Positions 44,438 through 55,131 of a stretch of 64,000 nt of DNA are shown here, in pieces. The DNA lies in assembly GCA_001599815.1 (NCBI GenBank), contig BCIA01000001.1, positions 2,980,934 through 3,044,933 of the forward strand, given 5' to 3'. The notes beneath the pieces were generated by a model. That model was not told where the DNA came from. It saw nothing but the letters and a program-made list of their open reading frames with translations, and did not search any database. This stretch comes from Furcasterigmium furcatum (lineage: Eukaryota > Ascomycota > Sordariomycetes > Glomerellales > Plectosphaerellaceae). How positions within the stretch are numbered: position 1 is the stretch's first letter; every line of letters starts with the position of its first letter. Position numbers and translations under genes: made by a program.

Positions 44438-46583
44438 ATGCGCGTCACTTGGGCTCTTGTTCTCTTGGGCCAGACCACCTTGTCCGAAGCTCTTTCTATC
44501 CCAAGTCCGTCAGGCGGAGGCTTGTCGATCTTGTCCAAGAATAACCTTGACCGTAAGTGACCATCTCGACCCTCTGGTAGAAGCAGAAACACTGAAACTC
44601 GGCATAGAGAACCCCGTCCCTGGTTCCGCGGCCATTCTGGTCCATGACGCAGACAACTACGATGCTGCGACAAAACATTGCGAGCATCTCAGCGAAGCGC
44701 TCTGGGCCTACGATGCCGAGGCATTCTCTGCTGGTGTAGGCTCGTCCCTGGCCCATCAGGTCTACATCGGCGACTACGATCCGGATGCCCTGTTCTGGAT
44801 TGCAGGCGAAGCATCCTGTGGGTGTTCTGCCATCTCCGTCAAAGGCGAGGTCAAAGGAATGCCATGCAAGAAGTCTCTCCCAGCTCTTTGCACTCAGAGT
44901 GCGCCCGTCTCATGGGCCAACGAGCAAGATACCTCGGCCGAGTACCAGATCACTCAGGAGGTCGGCGACCTGTCCCTCACCGGGTACCGCGACTTCTTCG
45001 CCTGGAAGTTCCTCGGTGTCAGATACGCCCCCGAGCCGCTCCGCTTCGAGTATTCGGAGCCTCTCGTAGGCGCGAGCGGGAACGTCTCTGCTCTCAACCA
45101 TGGCTCTGCGTGTCTCCAGCGACCTGGCGAGGTTCCCGATGGAGGGAGCGACGATTGCTTGTTTGCCAACATCTGGACGCCGTATCTTCCGCCCACCAAA
45201 GGGTCACCCAAGGCCGCTCTCAAGCCCGTCCAGGTATTCTTCCATGGAGGCGGCCTCACCACGGGCAGTGCCAACAATATCCACACCGACGGAACCAACT
45301 TCGCATCGAGGGCGGATGTCGTCGTCGTGGCTGTCAACTACCGCGTCGGCAATGCCGGCATGATCGTCTTCAACGACGGAATTCACAACGGCAACGTGGG
45401 CCTCGGCGACCAAGTCACCGCTCTGAAATGGATCTCAGAGAACGTTGCTTCGTTCGGAGGGGATCCGGATCGCATCACCATCTCGGGCGAGTCCGCCGGG
45501 GCCATGTCCACCAGGTACATGATGACCACGCCTCTGGCGCAGGGGCTTTTCCAGCAAGCCATCTTGCGTTCCGATGGAGGCGGTGGCCTGTTTCATGGAT
45601 TCGGCCATTTCATGTCCATCGAGGACTCGTACGAACGGCACACGCTGGGCCTGTTGATAAACGCTGGCTGCGAGCTTGCCGAGGACCCGATCGCATGTCT
45701 GCGCGAGCTGGACGGACATACGCTTGCCTCACTGGAGCCGATCGCCACGTGGCCGGTCGTGGACGGAACGATCCTGACCGTCCCGCACACACCGCTGAAT
45801 GGCACGGATCCGGGATACGCGCGGTCCATCCCCGTCATGACCGGCGTGACGGCCGAGGAGGGGGGCATCTACGTCAGTCACCTCCAACAAGCCATCGGAC
45901 TACCGCACTGGGGTGTGATCACGACGCTCCAGGAGCTCGCAGCGTTGCTGGGCTTCCTCGGCTTCGACGCCTCGCCGATAGTCCAGAACTACGAGCTCTT
46001 CGGCCTGGACCCTGTGTCCCCGACGCGCGTGCAGATAGAGAACGCCCTCGAGCGATACATGACCCTGACATGCTTCACATGCACGGACAAGGCACAGATG
46101 TACTCGGCGTCCCTCCACGGCGCCTTCGAGACGGTGTTCGGGTTCCAGTTCAACCGGACGTACAGCGGACCCGACTTCACCAGCGACCGGTGCAACGCCA
46201 CGCGGACCGACGAGTTTCCCGACGGGGACCCGTCCGTCGCATACTGGAGGTGCCACGGCGGCGAGCAGCTCGTCACCTGGGGCAACTTCCTGCGGAGGGG
46301 CATGCCCGACAGGGACGGCCTCGACGTGGCGTTCTCGCAGCTGACGATCGACTTCTTCGCGTCCTTCATCTACACAGGCAACCCCAACCCGGACCAGGAA
46401 TACCTCGAGCTCAGAGGATATGAGAGCACGCTTGACCTCGTCAGGCGGATGGGCGAGTGGACTCCGGTCGACCCCGAGTCGCCCGAGTGGATGATCCTGT
46501 CCGTGGATGGAGGCATGGAGGCCTTCCCCGGCAACGAGATGTGCGAGCTTCTTGGGCAGCCGTTGGACATGTGGGAGGCGTAG
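44438..46583 (+). CDS. Secreted type B carboxylesterase/lipase
   Basis: Exons are 44438-44552 and 44608-46583, giving 696 residues. The 55-base intron 44553-44607 (GTAAGT...GCATAG) joins SKNNLD to Q-NPVPGSAAILVHDADNY and supplies the signal peptide (MRVTWALVLLGQTTLSEAL). An extra N-terminal domain of about 140 residues with several Cys precedes the alpha/beta hydrolase core. Core motifs are YRDFFAWKFLGVRYA, EDCL-like SDDCLFANIWTP, the oxyanion FFHGGGLTTG and the nucleophile elbow GESAGA (Ser334). The acidic residue is likely in GVTAEEGG and the histidine in the C-terminal RCHGGEQ segment. Several N-x-S/T sites fit secretion. The substrate is unknown; relatives include fungal feruloyl-esterase-like and cholinesterase-like enzymes. 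Confidence 0.9.
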
Positions 46584-47611
46584 AAAAATCTGGGACTAAC
46601 GAAATATGTAATGTCTAGGTAGTAGTACTTTTTTTTTTTCCCATCATATCGCGAGGCCGACGATGTAGCCTGCTTGGTGAGACTGTCGAGTTCTGACGAG
46701 AGTCTAGTAATGTAATTGAGAGAGACTTTCCTAGCTATACCCTCAAGGACGAGGGAAAATCGTGATGAATTTGCTGATCCCGATCCCTGAGTCTGCCGTT
46801 AGGGGACAAGAATGGGCCGTATTTCTGTCATGTTTCGTCGTCCAGATGCTCTTGCCATGGGAGTAAGTCTTGAGCAGAGTTCAGACCAAGGAGCAGAAAA
46901 TACTTACCTAGCCAGGGGCTCTTTCTGCCTGCGCCACGGACGGCCACCCAAGGCCAGTCGGATGCGGCCCGCTGGCTCGAGCTAGGGCCGGTGTGCCGGC
47001 AGCTCCCCGTGCGCAGAGCCAATCAGTGCACTCGCGCCGTACGTCACCGGCTCCAGCGGTGCCCCATCGCTGTCGAGGTACAGTGGGCAGTGGGGGCGAA
47101 CTGGACGAGGCACTATCGGACGAATGTGGTGTTTGCTCCCAGACCTGTTAGACAAGACAGTCCTCGCCCTGATTCCTACCCAATGGCGGGGAACCTGGAA
47201 GCTGCGGATGGAGCTGTAACACGGGCCCTCAAAACGCCGTCCTGATCATCCATTGAAGCTGGCTGAACCTCTCAGCTTGGAACTCGATTCTCCCTCTTTT
47301 TGTCTTCTCACTGCTTCCTCCCCTCCTCGAGCCGGAGTCACGACTTTCTCGTCTCCTCCATTTTGAAGGAGAAGCTCTATCACATCACCACATTGGATCG
47401 GGGAATTGGGCGACCTCACCGACCAAAACGCCCGAGACGCAGGTCGTTCGTTCATCGTCACACCGCATTGAGCGTCGTCAGCCGAGAGCTCACGCAAACA
47501 TCCTCCGGCCCCGGACAGCTCGGGCAGAGTAGTAGATATTAGCGGCCCAATTACCCACCAGCCGCACTCTCTCTACCCTCCAAACCCCCCGACCGACGAG
47601 AATCCAACGCC
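46584..47611. other. Intergenic, promoter and leader of GH3 gene
   Basis: It contains a T-run after the esterase stop (near 46628-46639) and a CT-rich, ATG-free leader from about 47260 to 47611. No gene was seen. Confidence 0.5.
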
Positions 47612-50470
47612 ATGGATCCGTCCCAGGAGAGACTCCTCCAGAGCGAGCGCAAGGCTCGTCGCTCGCAGGACAGCAACGACTCCGACTCAGACATTGATGC
47701 TACCGACTACCTCAAGAAGCAGATAGATGGCACCGTCCACCCCACACCCGCCTTCCTTGGCGGTGAACGCCCTGGCCTTCTGTTCACCCTGAAGCGGCCG
47801 TGGAAGGGCCGCTCCAGATGTTGCATCATCTTCTCCATCACGGCTCTCCTTGTGTGGATCTTCATCAGCGCCAGCGGTGCTATTTTCTACACCAAGTACA
47901 AGGACGCGCCTCCTACCGGCCAGTCGCCCCCGTGGTATCCTACTCCCAGGGGTGGCACGGTCAAGTCATGGGCCGAGAGCTACAAGAAGGCGGCCGACAT
48001 GGTCTCCAAGATGACCCTGCCCGAGAAGGTCAACATCACCACCGGCACCGGCTGGAGAATGGGCCTGGCCGTCGGAACTACCGGCCCTGCCGTGCACGTC
48101 GGCTTCCCTCAGCTGCAGCTGCAGGACGGCCCTCTGGGTATCCGCTTCGCAGACAATGCCACCGCCTGGCCTGCCGGAATCACCACCGGCGCCACTTTCA
48201 ACAAGGAGCTCTTCTACCTCCGTGGCAAGGGCCACGCCACCGAGGCACAGCAGAAGGGTATCCACGCCATTCTCGGCCCCTGCGTCGGTCCTCTGGGTCG
48301 CATGCCCGCCGGCGGCCGAAACTGGGAGGGCTTCGGCTCCGACCCCTATCTGCAGGGCATTGCCGCCGGAGAGACCATCAAGGGCATTCAGGACCAGGGC
48401 GTCATGGCCACCATCAAGCATTTCGTCGCCAACGAGCAGGAGCACTTCCGCCAGAGCTGGGAGTGGGGTCTTCCCAACGCCATCTCGTCCAACATCGACG
48501 ACAGGACCCTCCACGAGCTATATGCCTGGCCCTTTGGCGACTCCATCAAGGCTGGTGTTGCCAGCATCATGTGTTCCTACAACCAGGTCAACAACAGCTA
48601 CGCCTGCGACAACGCCAAGCTGCTCAATGGCATCCTCAAGGATGAGATGGGCTTCCAGGGCTTCGTCATGTCCGACTGGCTCGCGCAGCGCTCCGGCGTT
48701 GGCAGTGCTCTTGCCGGTCTTGACATGACCATGCCCGGCGACGGTCTCCTATGGGAAGACGGCAAGTCTCTCTGGGGCTCCGAGCTGTCCCGTGCCGTCC
48801 TGAATGGGTCTGTTCCCGTTGAGAGACTGAACGACATGGTCAGCCGCATCGTTGCCTCTTGGTACCAGCTTGGCCAGGACGATAAGGAGAAGTACCCCAA
48901 CGAGCTTCCCAACTTTTCGTCTTGGACCAATGACAAGATGGGCGTCGTGGCTCCCGGCAGCCCGTCTCCTCAGGAGGAGGTCGAGGTGAACAAGTACGTC
49001 AAGGTTCTGGAGCCTCACAAGGATCTCGCCCGCCAGATTGCGGCCGAGGGCACTGTGCTGCTGAAGAACGACGGGATCCTCCCCTTGAGCCGCGACGGCG
49101 AGATCGGAGTCGAGAAGAAGACGCTTCATGACGGCAAGCTCAAGGTCGGCATCTTCGGAGAGGACGCCGGCCCTGGAAAGGGCCCCAACTACTGCCAGGA
49201 TCGCGGCTGCAACCAAGGCACCCTCGGTTCGGGCTGGGGCAGCGGATCTGCCGAGTTCCCGTACCTCGTCAGCCCTGTTGATGCCCTGAAGAAGGGCTTC
49301 AACGGGGACAAGGTCGAGGTCACGGAGCATCTGGATAACAAGCTCGACTATTTCAAGAAGAACTCCAATGTTCTCAAGGACCAAGACGTATGTCTTGTCT
49401 TTGCGAACTCCGACAGCGGAGAGGGATATCTTTCTTGGGGAAGTGTTGGTGGTGACCGGAACGACCTCTTCCTTCAGAAGGGTAGTGACGAGCTCATCGT
49501 CCACGTCGCCAAGAACTGCGGCGGCGGAAAGGGACAGACTGTTGTGGTCATCCACTCTGTTGGCCCCGTCGATCTGGAGCACTTCATCGAGCTCTCCGGT
49601 GTCAAGGCCGTCCTCTATGCCAACCTTCCGGGGCAGGAGAGCGGCGACGCCCTCGCCGAGGTCATCTTCGGCGACGAGAACCCCAGCGGGCACCTGCCAT
49701 ACACTATTGCAAAGTCTTTGAAGGACTTTGGCAATGCCGGCCAGATCATGTATCTGCCGAATGGTGTCGTCCCCCAGCAGGACTTCACTGAGGGCCTGTA
49801 CATCGACTACCGCCACTTTGACAAGTACAACGTCGAGCCTCGATACGAGTTCGGCTACGGTCTGTCGTACACGACCTTTGGCTTCTCCAACGTCAAGGTG
49901 AAGGAGGTCAAGAAGAAGACGGCCCTCCCTGCTGCCCGCCCTGATGCCAACCCCAAGGCTCCCTCATACGATGACAAGATCCCTGACCCCAAGGAGGCTC
50001 TCTGGCCGTCGGAGATCCGCAGGCTGCAGAAGTACGTCTACCCTTACCTTGACAAGGTCGACGACATCAAGAAAGACCCCTACCCTTACCCCGACGGCTA
50101 CGATGTCGTCCAGCCACCGTCCCAGGCAGGCGGCGGAGAGGGTGGCAACCCCGACCTCTGGGAGACCTACGTCAGCGTCACCGTCGATGTGACCAACACC
50201 GGCGATGTCGCTGGCAAGGTCGTGCCGCAGCTGTACCTGTCGTATCCCGACACCGAGTCGGAGGTTGACTTCCCCGTCCGCGTGCTGCGTGGGTTCGAGA
50301 AGTTCAGCCTCGAGAAGGGCGAGTCCAAGTCCGTCACGTTCAACCTGACCCGCAGGGATCTCAGCTACTGGGACGTCGTGAGGCAGAACTGGGTCCTTGT
50401 GACAAGCGGCGAGTACAAGTTCGCTGTGGGTCAGAGCTCGCGAGACCTCCCCGTCGTGGGCAAGTGGTGA
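47612..50470 (+). CDS. Membrane-anchored GH3 beta-glucosidase
   Basis: A single exon of 952 residues. The ATG at 47612 (MDPSQERLLQSERK) starts a charged cytosolic tail of about 68 residues. One transmembrane segment (CCIIFSITALLVWIFISASGAIF, about 70-92) makes this a type II membrane protein with the enzyme outside the cell. The GH3 N domain has RNWEGFGSDPYL, ATIKHFVANEQE and GFVMSDW, where Asp355 is the expected nucleophile. The GH3 C domain and a fibronectin III-like domain (VTNTGDVAGKVVPQLYLSYP, LRGFEKFSLEKGES) follow. The region between them contains a Lys/Pro-rich insert (about 770-845). Fungal beta-glucosidases of this anchored type (BglE group) are thought to act on cello-oligosaccharides or wall glucan at the cell surface. 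No intron is present. Confidence 0.95.
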   Translation: MDPSQERLLQSERKARRSQDSNDSDSDIDATDYLKKQIDGTVHPTPAFLGGERPGLLFTLKRPWKGRSRCCIIFSITALLVWIFISASGAIFYTKYKDAPPTGQSPPWYPTPRGGTVKSWAESYKKAADMVSKMTLPEKVNITTGTGWRMGLAVGTTGPAVHVGFPQLQLQDGPLGIRFADNATAWPAGITTGATFNKELFYLRGKGHATEAQQKGIHAILGPCVGPLGRMPAGGRNWEGFGSDPYLQGIAAGETIKGIQDQGVMATIKHFVANEQEHFRQSWEWGLPNAISSNIDDRTLHELYAWPFGDSIKAGVASIMCSYNQVNNSYACDNAKLLNGILKDEMGFQGFVMSDWLAQRSGVGSALAGLDMTMPGDGLLWEDGKSLWGSELSRAVLNGSVPVERLNDMVSRIVASWYQLGQDDKEKYPNELPNFSSWTNDKMGVVAPGSPSPQEEVEVNKYVKVLEPHKDLARQIAAEGTVLLKNDGILPLSRDGEIGVEKKTLHDGKLKVGIFGEDAGPGKGPNYCQDRGCNQGTLGSGWGSGSAEFPYLVSPVDALKKGFNGDKVEVTEHLDNKLDYFKKNSNVLKDQDVCLVFANSDSGEGYLSWGSVGGDRNDLFLQKGSDELIVHVAKNCGGGKGQTVVVIHSVGPVDLEHFIELSGVKAVLYANLPGQESGDALAEVIFGDENPSGHLPYTIAKSLKDFGNAGQIMYLPNGVVPQQDFTEGLYIDYRHFDKYNVEPRYEFGYGLSYTTFGFSNVKVKEVKKKTALPAARPDANPKAPSYDDKIPDPKEALWPSEIRRLQKYVYPYLDKVDDIKKDPYPYPDGYDVVQPPSQAGGGEGGNPDLWETYVSVTVDVTNTGDVAGKVVPQLYLSYPDTESEVDFPVRVLRGFEKFSLEKGESKSVTFNLTRRDLSYWDVVRQNWVLVTSGEYKFAVGQSSRDLPVVGKW

Positions 50471-50597
50471 ATATCTGATATCGAGCGCAAATCCTGGTGA
50501 TTCATGTGAGAGAGCCTTTGATGATTGTAGATAGATGACGAATCTGAATGAAATTTGGGCCCCTGTGAACCAGCGCCGCTCCCTCCGGAACTGCCAT

Positions 50598-50604
50598 AAA
50601 TACC
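50598..50604 (+). promoter_or_regulatory. TATA-like element of the CVNH gene
   Basis: ATAAATA lies 166 bases before the ATG at 50770 and is followed by a CT-rich leader, in the short 299-base gap after the GH3 gene. Confidence 0.4.
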
Positions 50605-50769
50605 GTCCTCGCGGCTCGCCTGTCCTCTTCTTCCTTCTTGCACCAACACCACTAACAAAGATCATCACGCGCGACAACGAGAGCAATATCTGACCCAGTG
50701 CCCTTCTTCAAGATCTTACCACTCTTGGTTCAATTGCCCAAAAAGCTCACAATTTGCCAACCTTCCACA

Positions 50770-51566
50770 ATGGCTTCCCCTTTCAGCCACATCTTCTCCG
50801 TTCTCTTGGTCCTAATGGTCCTCTGCTTCCCCGGCGACGGCGTTGCAAATTTCACCGATAGCTGCGGCTCCTTCGGCAAGGAGCAGTACTCAATTTCCAT
50901 GGATGGCACACTCTCGACCTACTGCTATGAGTACAATTGCGGCACAAACGACTTCACTATGCTGAACCTCAACGATTGCTTTGGGATTGATCGCGGCGTT
51001 ATCAAACCTATAACCGAGTATGTGTTGCCCGCCATCCAATGCAAGAGTCCTCACCTCTTTCTGACTTTACCTGGCAGTGTGTGGCCCGGGTTCATCCAAA
51101 ACTGCGAGAATTGCCGCCCGCACCTCAAGTCATCCATGAAGTGCGACTGCAGGAAACTAGAAGGCCAGAAGAACATCACCGTCGAGGCAGTCATTGACCT
51201 GGGTAAGTCTTGCGATACATCCATGCTGCCCTGGAGGAATGTTGACCGGCCGGTTCAGACGAGTACATCAACAATTGGAACGGCCAGCTCGAGTGTATGG
51301 GCTACATTTCGGACTGCCTGCCGAAAAAGGATTACCCCTGTCTCGACAACAGGAATTCTCCATTTCCCCAAAGATCTCCGGTAAGGAGCCGCACGGGATG
51401 CGTACTGATACACAACAACAATCCGTGCGCTATGCTGCCGCCAGGCGGGTGGCAAGTAGGTGCCGGGGCACCAGGTGGGACGCAGATGCTTGACTGCCTC
51501 AAGAACGACACGAGGGTGATACTAGGGAATCGCACCTGGCCACAGCCCAAGCCTGCTGTTTATTGA
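50770..51566 (+). CDS. Secreted cyanovirin-N homology (CVNH) domain protein
   Basis: Exons are 50770-51017, 51078-51202 and 51259-51566, giving 226 residues. Introns 51018-51077 (GTATGT...GGCAG) and 51203-51258 (GTAAGT...TTCAG) restore the CVNH pattern: DSCGSF at the start, MLNLNDCFGIDRGVI, QNCENC, KCDCRK and, after the second splice, VIDL-DEYINNWNGQLEC. A signal peptide (about 27 residues, ending near GDGVA) and roughly 18 Cys in the mature part indicate a disulfide-rich extracellular protein. The C-terminal 70 residues carry extra Cys and a Gly/Pro-rich stretch and are not CVNH. Fungal CVNH proteins can bind high-mannose glycans; whether this one does is inference. The first intron is 60 bases, in frame and stop-free. 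Confidence 0.85.
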
Positions 51567-54431
51567 GGGCTCTGGGGTGATGGCAGCAAGACCTCAGGCC
51601 CGGATACGTTCTGGCGAATAAAGGGAAGAAAACAGGGGTATCATCTTTTGGGGGGCAGTTCTCAGCTATCATCATTCAGCCATACTTTTCCTTATAGGTA
51701 GTCCATGGAGACATTTCAGCGGGACCTCTTTCACATGTCGATACGGGTTTAGGACGCTGACAGATTTCCCGGAGAAGTGTCGTGGATGATGTGAGGTGAG
51801 CATTGGCATCGAGGCGGCAGGAGGGAGCCGGAGTCCTAGGAGGTGCGAGCGAACCATGGGAGCGGGTCGCCTTGAGAGGATCGAGGAGGTCTTTTTGGAC
51901 CATGGACCTCCGGCAGGGGCCGACTGACGCCCAAGGCGAGAGCTTCAGCGGAGGGATGAGCTCGAAAGTTGATGCCCGAACAGGTTTGGCAGGCCGGGGA
52001 TGAGACAAGCGCGCCTCAGTCACGCAAATAGACGCTCTAAGCGCGGACCTGGGGAAAGGGAGGGAGGCTTCGGGATCCCCAAGTTCCGCTTATGGTGGTT
52101 GACATGTGGTGGCTGTGTCGGCGGAGTTGGCGACTGCGAGGTTGGTTGATGTTGCTGACCCCTTTCCGAGGGTGTGGTTGAGCCACATCCGAGAGGTGAG
52201 GGAGGTGTGTGTCGGTGAATGCGAAGCGGCGGAGCGGGTGTGGCTTGAGCGTCTCGGCCGAGTGGGGCGCAGTGGTACTTTGAGTTCTCCAAATGGACGG
52301 CTCCCTCAATCCTTCGACGCTCGCTCCTCACCCCAGCCATCAACACCATCGTGAGGTTGGGCTGCCCAGCGAAATGGCGCGCCCTGCGGTCAGGTCACTA
52401 TTGTTCAGCGAGCTTCGACCCCCAAGGCACACCTCGCATCTCTGGTCATCGCCCGCCAGAAATAGCTCAACAGCCATCGAGATCTCTCAGCAGAGACACA
52501 AGACCTCAATCACCTGTCCACCTGTCAAGGCTGTCAGACCTAACTGGGGAGCTGGGGAGGACTCCATCTGCATTCTTCCTTGGCAGCCAGGAACGAACGC
52601 GGCTAACGCCCAATTCGGCTGACCCGGATTCCCTGCCTCACCTTCAGCCCGGGTCTTGGGGACCGGTTCCCCCCTCTCATTGGGTCCCTTAACGATGCTT
52701 GTTGATCCTTCATGCCCATGCTCATGAGGTCAGTCGAAGGATTCGAGTTCGTTCTGGAAGCATGTGCTTCCTGTATCTGGCAGGTCGCAACGGTTCCGAC
52801 GTCAGACACGCGCTCGTTTCCCTGGCTGGCCTCTTCCGGATCTCCGTTTCGACAGTCGGTCGCGTGCTATTACCTGACGACGCCAGGGTCACCGTGGTTC
52901 GCATCTCGGAGATGCCTCTGTTTTTGTCAGCAGCTTGACCATCGACCCTCGAAGAAGTGGACAGTCCGCAATTCCATCTCCGGTCTCTTCATTCCAAGAT
53001 TTCTAATCCAGTCCGGTGCGTCATGGCGCAGAGACTGGAAGCAAGCAGCCATGCTTTTCGCCCATGTGTCGTCCCAAGGGTCATCTCGGACACGCCGCAC
53101 GTCGATCAATCACAGGTCGAAGATGGCGTCCGGCGTCTCGCTCACTAAATTCTTACTTCGACCCGGACACACGCCAATGGCACCTCGCGCCCGTTGTACC
53201 CCGTTTTCCCGGCTACCGATAAACCCGGCCGGCCGACGGTACCGTCGCTGGAACTGTCAGCGTCAGCGCCTTGCATATCGTCCCTGCGATCGGTGCTGGG
53301 ACCAAACTCCGGGTGGCGCCTACGCGTCTAAATGCCTGGGCCGTGGCGCATTCTCCTCGTACCCTACTCGGACCACATGAGCCTTTCCCCAGCCTCTATG
53401 TAATTAAGGTACCATGAAATCACACCCCTGATTTCTAAGTCCACGGGCAGGTGTAGTGCCTGCGGTGTAAAGGACCCCTGCCCCCCGACTACCTCCGTTC
53501 TGCCCGCGAGGAAATGGGCCACCTGCCCTCTGCAGTTCTCCGCCATCCTGGGCCTTTTGTTTGCGGTATTACATACCTTGTATGTTTGGAAGACCCATGA
53601 TCCATGATTTTCTCAGCCCTATGAGCGGCAGTCGGTTGCCGGCCACCGTGGTACGGGCGTCGTGCTGGGTCCAGGCATTCCTCCAAGCCATCCAGTATCG
53701 CCATATTTACAACCTCACCGGATCCCCCCCTGACAAGCCACTTCCTGACCACCCATCTTCCTTGCTGAACCGTTTCTTGAGTCATCTTGGTCTGACGGAC
53801 AAGGTCCCATCACAAGTCTTCATTCTTCGCCCCCGAGCGTGACGTCCTGGCAGCCTTCCCGGTGCCACTTTGCCCGCCAAGTACGCCACTTTATTGCAAA
53901 CAGGCCATTGAGAACCCCTTCCTCCCCCAGAGTCTGCGGGAATCCTGCACATACACTATTGGTCGTGTGCATATTGCGCTTGCCGGAACCCCCTTGGGAT
54001 CCTTATAGCCCCCAACCTGTCCTAGTCCCACGCTACACCTGACTCTCCCTGTCAAACCTGCATCTCTCGGAGGGCTCCCGGGGGATATTCGACGGATCCA
54101 GAGAGTCCTACGCCCGCTGAGAGCCTTCTCGGGCTGGTTTGGTTGCCTCATACCCCTTCAAGAGGATTCGGCCCGCCCAGTGGCACTGCCGGCGCGGGGT
54201 GGGGGAGCGGGAGGATCCTGGGCGAGGACCAGCGAGGCGTCCTCTCTTGGCCAAGAACCTCTAGGACTTCGAGCCGTTATAAAGGATCAGGTAAATCTCG
54301 ACAACGTTTCAAGTTTTTGAGGATATCGCCGTCGACACAAGATCAAACACTCCGAGCAACAGCATCCAACCTTACATTCGTCGAAGAAGACCATCGTCGC
54401 CATCTTTTACTAGCCAACACCGATAGAGACA
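51567..54431. other. 2.9-kb gene-free region
   Basis: Frames here, including one of 222 codons at 52712-53380, show no family motif, unusual residue composition (many Cys, Trp, Arg) and no codon preference. No RNA gene or transposon end was recognised. Confidence 0.5.
54278..54284 (+). promoter_or_regulatory. TATA box-like element
   Basis: TATAAAG lies 148 bases before the ATG of the next gene, a usual spacing for a fungal TATA-containing promoter. Confidence 0.45.
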
Positions 54432-55131
54432 ATGCCCTCCTCATCTCGATCAGGAGCCTCGAGCCGAAGCTCGAGGAGTAGTGGCAGCAAAATGAGACCT
54501 TCCCAGGTGAGTCGTCTCGTCCACGGACACGTTGAACTGGCATCTACCGCCCCTGGCACAACATATCCCGTCCCCGTTTCGTTCTTCTACTACAAGACAT
54601 AGGACCCCTATCCCATCCATCATGTACTGACTCTGTATCACGTAGTCATCCATCCAGCAGATGGTCGACTCCCTCTCCACACACCGCGTCAACACCCTCA
54701 CCGAGCTCTGCCGCATCGAGCGCGTGGCCGCAACCTGCGAGAACGAGGACGATGCCCTCGCGTTCCAGGGCCCTATGACGTCCGCATGGGACCACTACGT
54801 CAGCAGCAACCAGCTCTTAACGGAGCTGCGGGGCCTCACGAGGTCGTACCCCTTCAGCGGGGACCTCGTGCTCGACGCGCACATGCAGGTACGCAGCGAC
54901 CCCGACTCGAACCGCAGCTGGAACCTGGCGTGGCTCGTCCTCGTCAAGATCAAGGAGGCCGACCTGATCCCCGGCTACGCGGGGCTCGAGGCGCTGAAGC
55001 CCGAGATGTGGGGTGGGAGGGACCCGACGGACGAGGAGGCTGCGATGCTGGCGGCGGCGTTTGAGAACGAGTGGACTGCCGGGGTGGACACGATGCTGAG
55101 GCACTGGACGATGTCTCCGACTTGGTACTGA
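54432..55131 (+). CDS. Hypothetical protein, 186 residues
   Basis: Exons are 54432-54506 and 54646-55131. Intron 54507-54645 (GTGAGT...CACGTAG) is phase 0 and joins KMRPSQ to SSIQQMVDSL. The first exon is Ser/Arg-rich and disordered (MPSSSRSGASSRSSRSSGSK). The second encodes a compact, mostly helical and acidic domain with LTELCRIERVAATCENEDDA, AWDHYVSSNQLLTELRGLTR and WNLAWLVLVKIKEADLIPGY, ending WTMSPTWY. There is no signal peptide or membrane segment. I do not recognise the family and assign no function. A TATA-like element and clean splice signals support a real gene. Third-position GC is high as in its neighbours, so there is no sign of recent transfer. Confidence 0.7.

Noticed and set aside
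52712..53380. 222-codon open frame in the gap before the hypothetical gene
   Set aside because: No codon preference, odd Cys/Trp/Arg composition, competing frames in the same place and no recognisable domain.
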